Assembly: GCA_017303455.1 (NCBI GenBank)
Contig: JAFLBM010000019.1
Coordinates: forward strand, 1-64,000
DNA length: 64,000 nt
DNA from: Chitinophagales bacterium
Lineage (GTDB): Bacteria; Bacteroidota; Bacteroidia; Chitinophagales; Chitinophagaceae
Reading direction: 5' to 3'
Shown: positions 16,381-25,257 of the stretch, piece by piece
Position numbering within the stretch: position 1 is the stretch's first letter
Layout of the letters: each line of letters opens with the position of its first letter
The notes under the pieces: generated by a model
What the model saw: only the letters and a program-made list of their open reading frames with translations
Told to the model about the DNA's origin: nothing
The model's database searches: none
Translations under genes and position numbers: made by a program

Positions 16381-17841
16381 TTGGCAAAACTTTCTAAACA
16401 ACAGGTCAGCGTCATTTCTTTGCTGGCCGGGATCATCATTTCATTAGCAGTTTATTTTGTTAACCCCTTTGGCGTGGATAACAGTGCTGCAAAAGTATTA
16501 GCAGTTGCTGCATTAATGATCACCTGGTGGGTGACCGAGGCATTACCCATGCCGGTTGTAGCATTATTACCCCTGGTCTTTTTCCCGTTATTAAAGATCA
16601 GCTCTATGAAAGAAGCAGCGGCCCCGTTTGCCAACGAGGTTATTTTTTTATTCATGGGGGGATTCATGCTCGGCTTAGCTATTGAAAAATGGAACCTGCA
16701 TCGCCGTATTGCCTTAACTATTATCCGGCTTACGGGTACCAGTGGTGATAAGATTGTTCTCGGCTTTATACTGGCTGCCGGTTTGCTGAGTATGTGGTTA
16801 AGTAACACAGCCACCACCATGATGATGTTCCCGATTGCCTTGTCAGTAATTCATGTAATGCAGGAGAATCACAAGGGAGAGGGTAATATGGCTAATTTTT
16901 CACTGACCATCATGCTGGCTATTGCCTATGCTTCCAATTTCGGGGGCATAGCTACCATTGTGGGTACCCCGCCCAATTTTGCTTATATCGGCCATGTACG
17001 GGAGAAATTACATTATGAAGTTGGTTTTGTTGACTGGATGCTGCTCTGTATGCCGATTGCTATTCTATTATTATTTGCTTTATACTGGGTGTCGGTCAAA
17101 TGGCTTTTCCCCAATAAAATAAAATCCGATACCGCAACCCGGCAACTGATCCGGGCAGAATTGGACTCATTAGGACCCATGTCAACAGCGGAGAAAAGAG
17201 TGCTGATCATTTTTGCAGGAACTGCATTTTTATGGATATTCCGGAAACTGATCAATGAAGTGCAATCGCTGTTTGTATTGGATGATACGATCATTGCAGT
17301 GCTGTGTGCCGTGACTTTATTTATTTGTCCGGCGGGCAAACCATCCAAAGAGGAAGGAACAGCATTATTAGAATGGAGTGATACTTCTAAAATGGCCTGG
17401 GGTATTTTATTATTATTTGGAGGAGGCATATCACTGGCGGGGGCATTAGATAGAGCAGGCCTGATACAGCAACTGGGCGGATGGCTGGCTCAATTCTCCG
17501 GCAATGGTTTTATGCTGCTGGTTGTTATTACCGTGGTCACTATTTTCCTGAGTGAAGTGATGAGTAATGTGGCCCAGGTGATCGTTTTTGCGCCGGTGGT
17601 TACTTCATTAGCGATTGCATTAAACATGAATCCCTTGCTGCTTGGTATCCCGATGACACTGGCAGCCAGTTGCGCCAGTATGCTGCCCATGGGCACACCA
17701 CCCAATGCGATCGTATTTGCCAGCGGTCATATCAAACTGAAACAAATGACGAAGGCAGGGTTTGTTATGAATATCGTCTCCATCATCCTGATCGTACTTT
17801 TTAGCTGGTTCTTGTTGCCGGTACTGATGAAAATAGGCTAA
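16381..17841 (+). CDS. DASS-family (SLC13) sodium/dicarboxylate-type anion symporter
   Basis: The 486-residue product, starting at a TTG (MAKLSKQQV), has about eleven to twelve membrane helices. Two half-repeats each carry an SN[TV] motif: LSNTATTMMMF near residue 139 and EVMSNVAQV near residue 386. They are followed by GTPPNFAYIG and MGTPPNAIVFASG, the substrate and sodium-binding loops of the divalent-anion:Na+ symporter family. The likely cargo is a C4-dicarboxylate, citrate or sulfate, and the sequence does not separate these. No ATG start is available near the N-terminus. Confidence 0.92.
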   Translation: MAKLSKQQVSVISLLAGIIISLAVYFVNPFGVDNSAAKVLAVAALMITWWVTEALPMPVVALLPLVFFPLLKISSMKEAAAPFANEVIFLFMGGFMLGLAIEKWNLHRRIALTIIRLTGTSGDKIVLGFILAAGLLSMWLSNTATTMMMFPIALSVIHVMQENHKGEGNMANFSLTIMLAIAYASNFGGIATIVGTPPNFAYIGHVREKLHYEVGFVDWMLLCMPIAILLLFALYWVSVKWLFPNKIKSDTATRQLIRAELDSLGPMSTAEKRVLIIFAGTAFLWIFRKLINEVQSLFVLDDTIIAVLCAVTLFICPAGKPSKEEGTALLEWSDTSKMAWGILLLFGGGISLAGALDRAGLIQQLGGWLAQFSGNGFMLLVVITVVTIFLSEVMSNVAQVIVFAPVVTSLAIALNMNPLLLGIPMTLAASCASMLPMGTPPNAIVFASGHIKLKQMTKAGFVMNIVSIILIVLFSWFLLPVLMKIG

Positions 17842-17904
17842 GAGGGCAAAAGAGAGAAGGAGACAGAAGATATACGTTTGAATTTATTTGCTATGTGATA
17901 AAAA

Positions 17905-17936
17905 GAAAAAGGAGAGCATTTTGTGCTCTCCTTTTA
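17905..17936. terminator. Bidirectional intrinsic terminator
   Basis: The stem is AAAAGGAGAGCA/TGCTCTCCTTTT with a 5-base loop. It has an A-run on one side and a T-run on the other, so it can end both the DASS gene and the convergent porP/sprF gene. Confidence 0.85.
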
Positions 17937-17938
17937 GT

Positions 17939-18952
17939 TTAAAACTTAGGACAGTTTAGTTTCCTCATATTGGGATCAACGTATTTCTTAATGTAGATCA
18001 GCGATACTTCAACGCCACCTCTTGAGTTGGATGCAGCCTTTAAAGTAGATGTATTTACATCATACGAAGCGCCAAAATGCCATTCACCAAATTCAAGACC
18101 AACATAAGGAATAACAGCATCTCCAAAACGGTACCAGCTGCCGAAATAGAAGTTGGTGGGATTGGCTTCATCATTATTCAGGTTCATGGCATAAGCACCA
18201 CCTACCATGGTATTATTGGCTTTTGCCTGCATACTGTGGTTAGCTGCAAAATGGATCGCATTGTATGAACCTACCGGGATCTTACCACCAGCCTGTAAAG
18301 TGGTTCTTGCACTCAGCAGGAAATTCCCTTTCTGAAAACTTTCTTTCGGCCGGTTGATATGGTACATCGAAGCACCGAGGTAGAAATTATTATACCCGTT
18401 AGTACTTCCGTTGTAAAACACCCCGGCATTCATATCAAAATAATGAAGGTTTACCTGCTGGCTGGAAAAACTTTCGCTGGTAACACCCGTGAAACCAAAT
18501 GGGGTCAGCTGGTCCTGGAAATAAACCTTATTCAGGTTTAAACTCTTATTCATATAAGTACCCTGGAAACCGGCACCTAACTGGTGGTAACCGTTTTCAT
18601 CCAAACCTTTATGGTAAGCCAGGGATATAGCAGCATAGTTATTGGTCAGTACCCCATTACCCGCCCGGTCTGTAAAACCCATGAAGCCGATACCAAATTG
18701 GTCCAGGTCGGAAATGCGGTTCTTCATGATACCAAAATCGGCAGAGACGGTAGCGGTGGTATAAGCATTATTAATGGAGGGCCACTGGTTACGGTAATTA
18801 CCAGCTATCCGGTACACCCCGTCAAACTTACCCGTCATAGCCGGGTTCATCGTTAGTGGCGATGCAAAGAATTGGGAGAAATTGGGATCCTGGGCAGTAG
18901 CATCACTTACCAAAGCCAAACAAACAATAAGGGTAGAAATTAGTTTTTTCAT
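17939..18952 (-). CDS. PorP/SprF-family type IX secretion outer-membrane protein
   Basis: A 337-residue protein with a signal peptide (MKKLISTLIVCLALVSDATA) followed by QDPNFSQFFASPLTMNPAMTGKFDGVYRIAGNYRNQW, the hallmark N-terminus of PorP/SprF. The rest shows the alternating pattern of a 14-strand beta-barrel, ending in VSLIYIKKYVDPNMRKLNCPKF. Members bind outer-membrane partners for gliding adhesins or T9SS cargo. It stands alone here, without the large adhesin that often accompanies it. Confidence 0.9.
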   Translation of the reverse strand: MKKLISTLIVCLALVSDATAQDPNFSQFFASPLTMNPAMTGKFDGVYRIAGNYRNQWPSINNAYTTATVSADFGIMKNRISDLDQFGIGFMGFTDRAGNGVLTNNYAAISLAYHKGLDENGYHQLGAGFQGTYMNKSLNLNKVYFQDQLTPFGFTGVTSESFSSQQVNLHYFDMNAGVFYNGSTNGYNNFYLGASMYHINRPKESFQKGNFLLSARTTLQAGGKIPVGSYNAIHFAANHSMQAKANNTMVGGAYAMNLNNDEANPTNFYFGSWYRFGDAVIPYVGLEFGEWHFGASYDVNTSTLKAASNSRGGVEVSLIYIKKYVDPNMRKLNCPKF

Positions 18953-19126
18953 CTCAGCAATTAATTGTTTTCAGTTGCGGACAGTAGTATCCGGGCTGCT
19001 TCTCAGTCTATCTGATAAAACGTTTAGTTTTTCTGGAAATTGCCCCCGCAGCCTTCTAATACCTGTCTGTAACGGAATGGAAATGTAAGGTAAAAAAAAG
19101 ACCCGGAAAAATGTCAAATCGCTGCT

Positions 19127-19777
19127 TTACATCTGCACTTTAGCACCATAAGCCAGGTCTCCGGCATCTCCCAGCCCCGGAACGATATAGCCCTTGGCGG
19201 TCAGCTCATCATCAATATCCCCGCACCAGATGGTTACCGAAGGCTCTTCTCTCTTAACATATTCAATGCCAACCGTGCAGGCAATGGCTGCCACGATATG
19301 AATTTCTTTGGGACGGCCCTCTTCTTTCAGGAAATGGATGGTTTTTACTAAGGAAGACCCCGTAGCCAGCATCGGATCGGAGATAATCACCACCCTGTTC
19401 TCCATATCCGGGCAGGAGATATAATCCAGGCTGATCTCGAAACTTCCGTCTTTATGGTGCTTCCGGTAGGCAGAAATAAAGGCATTATCGGCTTTATCAA
19501 AAGCATTTAATAAACCCTGGTGCAAGGGTAAACCGGCTCTCAGGATCGTAGCCAGTACCGGCTGATCTTTTAGTAATTTACAAGTGGCTGTTCCCAGTGG
19601 TGTCTGAATTTCTTTTTCTTCAAAAGGAAGGGTCTTGCTGATCTCGTAAGCAATGGCCTCACCGATACGTTCCAGGTTGCGGCGGAAACGCATCCTGTCC
19701 GTCTGCACTTCCACATTCCGGAGCTCACTTACCCAGTTGCTGATAAGACTATGTTTCTCACTTAAATTAATGACCAT
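19127..19777 (-). CDS. upp: Uracil phosphoribosyltransferase
   Basis: This 216-residue type I phosphoribosyltransferase converts uracil and PRPP to UMP. The PRPP loop is VIISDPMLATGSS, the flexible region is ATILRAGLPLHQGLL and the uracil-binding C-terminus is GYIVPGLGDAGDLAYG. It is a single gene with its own promoter at 19816-19849, divergent from anmK. The length matches the bacterial enzyme. Confidence 0.96.
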   Translation of the reverse strand: MVINLSEKHSLISNWVSELRNVEVQTDRMRFRRNLERIGEAIAYEISKTLPFEEKEIQTPLGTATCKLLKDQPVLATILRAGLPLHQGLLNAFDKADNAFISAYRKHHKDGSFEISLDYISCPDMENRVVIISDPMLATGSSLVKTIHFLKEEGRPKEIHIVAAIACTVGIEYVKREEPSVTIWCGDIDDELTAKGYIVPGLGDAGDLAYGAKVQM

Positions 19778-19815
19778 GCTTCTGTCAGTTTTGGATAGCA
19801 GATGATAGATTTGCT

Positions 19816-19849
19816 CAAAATTACGGCTTTTGCTTTGTGCAGGTTCAAA
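19816..19849 (-). promoter_or_regulatory. Predicted promoter of upp
   Basis: On the minus strand TTTG (19849-19846), 22 bases, then TAATTTTG (19823-19816). The predicted start near 19809 leaves a leader of about 32 bases before the upp ATG. Confidence 0.55.
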
Positions 19850-19880
19850 TGACGATCGCTAAAATTAAAATGTTCATCAA

Positions 19881-20999
19881 ATGATTTACCGGGCTATTGG
19901 TTTAATGAGTGGCAGTTCGCTGGATGGATTGGATATTGCTTTCGTGGAGTTTCAGGAGAACGCAGGCAGGTGGACATATGAGATAATACAGGCTGACTGT
20001 TATCCTTACCCGGCTGACTGGTTGAACCGTTTGAAGAATGCTACCTCTTTACCTGCATTGGATTATCAATTACTGCATATTGATTATGGTCATTACCTCG
20101 GGCAACAGGTCAATCATTTTATTGAGCAGCATCAACTGCATTATAAAGTGGCGCTGGTTGCTTCGCACGGGCACACTACTTTTCATATGCCCGCCAAAAA
20201 GATGACGGCCCAACTGGGTGATGGGGCAGCCATTGCTGCGCAGACTAAATTACCCGTGATAACCGATCTGCGGGCTTTAGATGTGGCATTGGGCGGGCAG
20301 GGTGCCCCGATCGTTCCTATTGGAGAAAGATTGTTGTGGCAGGAGTATGATTATTTCCTGAACATAGGAGGGATCGCCAACCTTTCCATCAATTCAAATC
20401 CATATATCGCTTTTGATGTTTGCCCGGCCAACCGGGTGCTGAATATGCTGGCGGCTGATGCGGGAAAAGAAATGGATGAGTATGGGACAATGGCTGCTGC
20501 CGGTGCTGTTAATAATAGCTTGCTGGAAAAATTAAGTGCCCTGGATTATTATAAGCAGGCAGGTCCCAAATCATTAGCAAATGCTTATGGAACTGATATT
20601 GTTTACCCGTTGATTAAAGCAGCAGGATGCAGTGTACCGGATGCTCTAAGAACCTTTTCAGAACATATCGCTATACAAATCAGTGAAGCCATTTCCAATA
20701 GCAGCGACTTTAAACCTCAAACCTCAAACCTGCCTGTCCTGCCGACAGGCCTCAAACTTTTAGTAACAGGCGGCGGTGCTTTTAATACTTTTCTTATACA
20801 GCAATTGCAGGAAAAAATAAAAGCATTCAATATAGAGGTGGTGGTACCGGATGCAAAGCTTGTCAGCTATAAAGAGGCGCTGATCATGGCATTGATCGGT
20901 GTTTTGCGCTGGAGGCAGGAGTATAATGTACTGGCTTCAGTAACAGGTGCATCAAGAGATAGTATTGGCGGAGCGTTGTGGACGGGTGATCAGGCATAA
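19881..20999 (+). CDS. anmK: Anhydro-N-acetylmuramic acid kinase
   Basis: A 372-residue kinase that opens and phosphorylates 1,6-anhydro-MurNAc to MurNAc-6-phosphate in cell-wall recycling. The N-terminus MIYRAIGLMSGSSLDGLDIA (ATP phosphate loop), VASHGHTTFHMP, LNIGGIANLS, DVCPANRVLN and LLVTGGGAFNTFL are all diagnostic. Residues 278-292 (around KPQTSNLPVLPTGLK) do not look like AnmK sequence and are encoded by a short palindromic repeat that keeps the frame. The insertion lies before the GGGAFN nucleotide-binding loop and is probably tolerated on the surface. Confidence 0.94.
   Translation: MIYRAIGLMSGSSLDGLDIAFVEFQENAGRWTYEIIQADCYPYPADWLNRLKNATSLPALDYQLLHIDYGHYLGQQVNHFIEQHQLHYKVALVASHGHTTFHMPAKKMTAQLGDGAAIAAQTKLPVITDLRALDVALGGQGAPIVPIGERLLWQEYDYFLNIGGIANLSINSNPYIAFDVCPANRVLNMLAADAGKEMDEYGTMAAAGAVNNSLLEKLSALDYYKQAGPKSLANAYGTDIVYPLIKAAGCSVPDALRTFSEHIAIQISEAISNSSDFKPQTSNLPVLPTGLKLLVTGGGAFNTFLIQQLQEKIKAFNIEVVVPDAKLVSYKEALIMALIGVLRWRQEYNVLASVTGASRDSIGGALWTGDQA
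20715..20757 (+). repeat. Palindromic repeat inserted in frame in anmK
   Basis: GCCTGTC-CTGCC-GACAGGC (20732-20750) is a 7-bp stem flanked by copies of CCTCAAA (20715, 20722 and 20751). The block reads through as about 15 foreign-looking codons. It resembles short mobile palindromes seen in other Bacteroidota genomes and the related G/C-rich units at 54711, 60264 and 61278. Confidence 0.55.
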
Positions 21000-21005
21000 C
21001 TTTTT

Positions 21006-21743
21006 TTACAACCCCAGCACTTCTCTCAATCGTACGTAACCTGTTCTGCTCACCGGTACTTTAATGCCGGAACGAAGAATAGCTACATGATTATCTTTTT
21101 CATAGGGATCAATCCGTGTGATCTGCTGCACATTTACAATATAGGAACGGTGGGAACGGACAAACTGCTGGCCATCCAGGGTCTGCTCAAAATGATTCAT
21201 CGTCTTATTCTTCAGGAAATAACCTTCACCGGTATGCACTTTCACATAATCATCTGCTGCTTCCAAATACAGTACTTCGTGAACAGGTATGATCTTGATC
21301 TTGCTGCCGTTCTTTACCACGATCCGGTTGTTCTGTGAAGGAGACTGCGATGCCGTTTCCAGAAGCTCCTGGGTGGCTTTTTCTGTGCTTATAACTTTTT
21401 GTTCCTTGAATTTATTGATCGCTTTATCAAAACGTTCCTGGTTAAAGGGCTTTAATAAATAATCAATAGCATGTGCTTCAAATGCTTTGATAGCAAATTC
21501 ATCAAAAGCAGTAGCAAAGACAACGGCAGGGGGTTGTTCGATCAGTTCCAGCATTTCAAAACCATTGATCTTGGGCATCTGTATATCCAGGAAAATAAGA
21601 TCAGGCTGGTGCTGCTGAATGGCTTTTAACCCTTCAAATCCATCATTGCATTCCTGCATGATCTCGATCTGCGGGTGTTTTTGTAAATACTCTTTCACAA
21701 TACTTCTTGCCAGGGGCTCGTCATCAATAATAACAACTTTCAT
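21006..21743 (-). CDS. LytTR-family response regulator
   Basis: The 245-residue product has a receiver domain (IIDDEP acidic pocket at residues 5-10, phospho-acceptor Asp53 in LIFLDIQMPKINGFEM, Lys in DYLLKPFN) and a C-terminal LytTR DNA-binding domain (VLYLEAADDYVKVHT, FVRSHRSYIVNVQQITRIDPYEKDN). It lies 17 bp downstream of its likely kinase and is the last gene of the LiaF-like/DUF4288/kinase/regulator operon. Targets cannot be inferred from sequence. Confidence 0.93.
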   Translation of the reverse strand: MKVVIIDDEPLARSIVKEYLQKHPQIEIMQECNDGFEGLKAIQQHQPDLIFLDIQMPKINGFEMLELIEQPPAVVFATAFDEFAIKAFEAHAIDYLLKPFNQERFDKAINKFKEQKVISTEKATQELLETASQSPSQNNRIVVKNGSKIKIIPVHEVLYLEAADDYVKVHTGEGYFLKNKTMNHFEQTLDGQQFVRSHRSYIVNVQQITRIDPYEKDNHVAILRSGIKVPVSRTGYVRLREVLGL

Positions 21744-21760
21744 GATATATGATTTAAAAC

Positions 21761-22804
21761 CTATGCGGTTTGCGGTATCTTAACAATGGTTGTAAAATTA
21801 TTCTCTTTTGCTTCGGTTGACAACAGGTCTGTCCTGGCAAATAACAGGTAAAGCCTGCGCTGCACGGATTTCAATCCAAACCCTGTTCCTTGTTTGGGAG
21901 AGGATGTTTCCGGGTCAAAAGGATTAATCACTTTAATCACCAGGTGTTTGTCCCGGATCATAGTGCTGATATGGATCAGGGTTTCCCCTGTTGTATCATA
22001 TAAACCGAATTTGATCGCATTTTCTACAATAGGTTGTAATAATAATGCCGGTAGTTTAAGCTGGTGAGTAACTTCATCACATTCAATATGCGTGGCGAGC
22101 CGGTTTCCAAATCTTACTTTTTCGATATCAAGGTATAATTGCAGGTATTGCAGTTCTTCCTGAAGCGTCACCCATTGTGTTTCTTCTTTTTTTAAAGTCC
22201 CTCTTAAAAAATCCGATAATTGCTGAACCATTTTCCTGGCTTCTTCCGGCCGGCTGCCGATCAGCGCATTAATAGAATTGAGACTATTGAATAAAAAATG
22301 CGGTTGCAATTGCTGGCGCAACTTGAATAACTCCGCCTCTTTTGACATTTTTTCAGCATCCACCTTCCTGTTCTCGTTCTCTTTTTGTTCCTGCTGGTTG
22401 TACCAGAGTATACTGATCATGGTAATACAGCCTAATAATAAAAAGCCAATCCCAAAACGGATAGGCATGGAATGGGATAACATTTCGCTGTATCCCGGAT
22501 GGATTGAACCAATCCAGCTTTTTAATATCCACTTGGTGAGTAATAGCCATAAAACTGCAAGGAGCAAACAAAGAAAAAAGATATTTACATACTGCTCACC
22601 ACGGGGCAGGTAATAGCGAAGGGTATTCATGACCAGCAAGGATGCCAGGAAAAGAAGTACATTACTGATAAGCCCGTCAATAACAGCAGCATCCCATGGC
22701 AAGCCAAACCAATGCATGACCAGGATATGATCGCCAATCAGCACTGCCCAGCAGATACTGAAAATAATGGCGAACCGCCGTATGGAGTAAGGTGTGTTCG
22801 GCAT
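21761..22804 (-). CDS. LytS/YehU-type sensor histidine kinase
   Basis: The 347-residue product has four membrane helices in the first 145 residues and then a linker coiled coil (QQEQKENENRKVDAEKMSKEAELFKL). The His_kinase domain carries the phosphoacceptor motif LQPHFLFNSLNSINAL, and an HATPase domain follows with PALLLQPIVENAIKFG (N-box) and GTGFGLKSVQRRL (G-box). There is no separate periplasmic sensor domain, so the membrane part probably senses the stimulus. It pairs with the LytTR regulator immediately downstream. Confidence 0.92.
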   Translation of the reverse strand: MPNTPYSIRRFAIIFSICWAVLIGDHILVMHWFGLPWDAAVIDGLISNVLLFLASLLVMNTLRYYLPRGEQYVNIFFLCLLLAVLWLLLTKWILKSWIGSIHPGYSEMLSHSMPIRFGIGFLLLGCITMISILWYNQQEQKENENRKVDAEKMSKEAELFKLRQQLQPHFLFNSLNSINALIGSRPEEARKMVQQLSDFLRGTLKKEETQWVTLQEELQYLQLYLDIEKVRFGNRLATHIECDEVTHQLKLPALLLQPIVENAIKFGLYDTTGETLIHISTMIRDKHLVIKVINPFDPETSSPKQGTGFGLKSVQRRLYLLFARTDLLSTEAKENNFTTIVKIPQTA

Positions 22805-22811
22805 GTGCGGT

Positions 22812-23171
22812 TTAAGCCAGTTGTAAAAGCTGGTGAGTCTGGGTAAAGAAAATATTCTCCGCTTTTTGGTTCACGGTATAGACATAGGCATCAGCATTAT
22901 CCTGTTCTTCGATACGGGAATATAATTCGGCACCATCAATCAGTTCACTGAGCAGGTAGAGTTCACTTACATTGATAAACTCCCATTTCACCAGTTGCTT
23001 CTTACTGTTATAAAAAGCATCTTCCTCTCTCTTGCCCATTTCCTGAGCTTTGCGGAAAGCTTCTTCTTTATCAGCAGCAGCAATCAATCTTAATTGTTCA
23101 TCAAACTGGGCCCGGTGCTGCCCGTCACCGCAAACAATGCGGAATACCAATTTGGAAAGATACCAGTTCAT
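22812..23171 (-). CDS. DUF4288-type small cytoplasmic protein
   Basis: The 119-residue protein starts MNWYLSKLVFRIVCGDGQH and continues QFDEQLRLIAAADKEEAFRKAQEMG and ELIDGAELYSRIEEQDNADAYV, a pattern I recognise as the DUF4288 family. No function is established. It is embedded between the LiaF-like gene (90 bp upstream) and the kinase (7 bp downstream), so it is probably co-expressed with that signalling system. Confidence 0.8.
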   Translation of the reverse strand: MNWYLSKLVFRIVCGDGQHRAQFDEQLRLIAAADKEEAFRKAQEMGKREEDAFYNSKKQLVKWEFINVSELYLLSELIDGAELYSRIEEQDNADAYVYTVNQKAENIFFTQTHQLLQLA

Positions 23172-23261
23172 AATAGTCAGTTGATAAGGTGAATGATGTT
23201 GAAAAAGCCATACCGTTCATTCACTCCTGTTCCTGCACACCCCGGTATGGCTGTTGTATAG

Positions 23262-24071
23262 TTAATAGCTCTTGATATCAATACCTCCGAATATCACCGT
23301 TCCTCTCAGTAACAAAACTTTATCAGGATTGTCAACCATCTGTGACATGGGTCGTTTGTCTTCCAGTCCGCCAAAAATGGTGACGGCCTCAGATTTTACC
23401 GCCCAGTTAGAGGGAATGATCAGTTTAGTGCCGCCAAATATCGTGGTCAGTTCCAGCACAGCCGTCCCTTTAATATCTGCCTGTGAAAGATTGAGTTCAG
23501 TGCCTCCAAATACATTGACAATATCTCCGCCTTTAAAATCTTTACAAAGAATATTTTTTTTGGAGCCGCTGAAAATACAGGTGCTGTCAACATAATCATC
23601 CTGGGTAAAGGTTTCCTGCTGGCAACTTGAAAGCGGATCATTCGTATCTGTACCATCATTTTTTTTCCTGCCGGACCATCCATTCCTGTCGCTTCCCGAT
23701 TTTTGTTGGGAACGTAGTATGAAAAACAATCCGACAACGATCAGGATGACGGGCCATATATGACGGCGCAGGTCGCCATGTAAGAAATAATCATTGGCCA
23801 GGAAAGTGCCGCCCACCAGTAATAAAACAAACCAGGCCATCCCCTGGAAACGGTGCCGGAAACCAATGAAGAGACCCAGCACAATCAGCAGCATCTGCCA
23901 GCTGAAGACCCAGCGGGGGAAATCGGGGATATAACTCCTCATTAATGCTACGATACCAATCAGTAATAGCAATACACCTGTCCAGATATGGCCGCTGCGG
24001 TGGTGGCGTTCCATCCTCATTTCCCAGCGCATCTTTCTTTCCTCCATCCTTTTTTCAAATTCTTCTCGCAT
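23262..24071 (-). CDS. LiaF-like membrane protein with C-terminal beta-helical domain
   Basis: A 269-residue protein with a charged N-terminus (MREEFEKRMEERKMRWEMRM), about four membrane helices between residues 28 and 125, and a C-terminal domain of repeating IFGG units (VNVFGGTELNLSQ, TTIFGGTKLIIPS, VTIFGGLEDKR, VIFGGIDIKSY). This is the architecture of LiaF/VraT and related cell-wall-stress proteins, which inhibit a neighbouring kinase in Firmicutes. Here the kinase is of LytS type, so the analogy is in context only. It is the first gene of the operon. Confidence 0.85.
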   Translation of the reverse strand: MREEFEKRMEERKMRWEMRMERHHRSGHIWTGVLLLLIGIVALMRSYIPDFPRWVFSWQMLLIVLGLFIGFRHRFQGMAWFVLLLVGGTFLANDYFLHGDLRRHIWPVILIVVGLFFILRSQQKSGSDRNGWSGRKKNDGTDTNDPLSSCQQETFTQDDYVDSTCIFSGSKKNILCKDFKGGDIVNVFGGTELNLSQADIKGTAVLELTTIFGGTKLIIPSNWAVKSEAVTIFGGLEDKRPMSQMVDNPDKVLLLRGTVIFGGIDIKSY

Positions 24072-24087
24072 GGCTTCAAATTTTAAT

Positions 24088-24119
24088 CAAAACTAACGGG
24101 TAACAGTATACTGGTCAAC
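24088..24119 (-). promoter_or_regulatory. Predicted promoter of the LiaF-like/LytS-LytTR operon
   Basis: On the minus strand GTTG (24119-24116), 20 bases, then TAGTTTTG (24095-24088). The predicted start is about ten bases before the ATG at 24071. Confidence 0.45.
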
Positions 24120-24246
24120 AGCAGATGGGTACTGTGCTGCCACAAGTCGGTGAACGGGGCAAAATGCCCGGTCAGTAACGGGCAAAAATAATCCCCGTAA
24201 CAGTGTTGGCTGCTACGGGGTAATATGATCAATTCGATCCCGGGAT

Positions 24247-24885
24247 CTATTGTTTGTTAAACCTGATCTTCTGGCCGCTCAAATTGCCAAAATACATACC
24301 CTTGGGGAGTTGCCGGGTATCTGCTACCGATATCCCTTCGTAGCTGCTTTTCTGAAGCGGTAATTCCCATTGCCGCAGATGGATATCGGCAACAAAAAAT
24401 GTTTTTTGGTTAGTGCTGTTATTGATATAGATATAATCAGTAGCCGGGTTAGGGTAGAGGGCCGGGGCAACCCCCATAAAACGGACATGCACCATTTCTG
24501 TATAGATCTTCCGGCCGGTGGGGTAGGATATTTCTATGCGGTAACTATAGCTCCCCTTTTCTGACAGAATATCATCATAGCTGTATCGCTTGTTGTCATT
24601 GCCGGTTTTCATATCAAAGCGGGCAATATCGATCCATTTTTGGTTCACCGTATCCGACCGCTGTAGTATAATATATTCGTCATTCTCTTCGCTTTCGGTA
24701 TACCATTCCAGCCGTGCTGCATTGCCTTTCAGGGCAGAATAAAAAGAAAGAATATTAGTATGATAAACTTTGCCTGAAGGGTAAATTTCCGCTTTGGCTG
24801 GTGCACAAAGAAAGAAATTGAAAAAAGCCAGGCAGATAAATAACGGCAAAAGATATTTCCTGGTGGCAGAAAAAAGTATTTTCAT
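24247..24885 (-). CDS. Secreted protein with a type IX-like C-terminal domain, function unknown
   Basis: The 212-residue product has a signal peptide (about residues 1-32, ending SAPAKA-like at APAKA), then a fibronectin-like region (ARLEWYTESEENDEYIILQRS, the usual motif of a domain preceding sorting signals) and a C-terminal domain starting APALYPNPATDYIYI. The PNP motif and the final strand pattern are those of type A sorting domains. Such small proteins often have no other catalytic part. It stands alone. Confidence 0.8.
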   Translation of the reverse strand: MKILFSATRKYLLPLFICLAFFNFFLCAPAKAEIYPSGKVYHTNILSFYSALKGNAARLEWYTESEENDEYIILQRSDTVNQKWIDIARFDMKTGNDNKRYSYDDILSEKGSYSYRIEISYPTGRKIYTEMVHVRFMGVAPALYPNPATDYIYINNSTNQKTFFVADIHLRQWELPLQKSSYEGISVADTRQLPKGMYFGNLSGQKIRFNKQ

Positions 24886-25257
24886 GAATTGGTCCGGATT
24901 AGTGACCTGAAAAATAGAAAATTACAATGGGTCTTGCAACCTGAGGAGATTTAAATTTTTGGAAATAGGTGTTTTGTTTACTGTAGAGGAAAAATACGAT
25001 TCAAGTGTACTTTCTAAGGATAACTGCTGTAATAATCAACCTTCTGTGCGGGTCTGACAGTTTAATTTCCCGGATTTTTTTTAAATATGGCATTAACAAC
25101 ACCGGGAGGGTCTTTCTGGAAAACCTGTTTTTAACACCTCTGAAGGTACCGGGATAACCGGGCTAAAAAAGGGGATAAGACAAATCATAAGCTAATTCAA
25201 AGCCGGGTACCAAATAATAACTGCCAATAATCTGTCATGTTGAAATGACTGGCTATT
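24886..25257. other. 372-bp intergenic region between two minus-strand genes
   Basis: No ORF, tRNA or clear terminator is visible. The stretch is AT-rich with several CCGGG-containing fragments (25112, 25152, 25203) that do not form a convincing hairpin. It probably holds the promoter of the secreted protein at 24247-24885, but I could not find the usual promoter pair. Confidence 0.4.
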
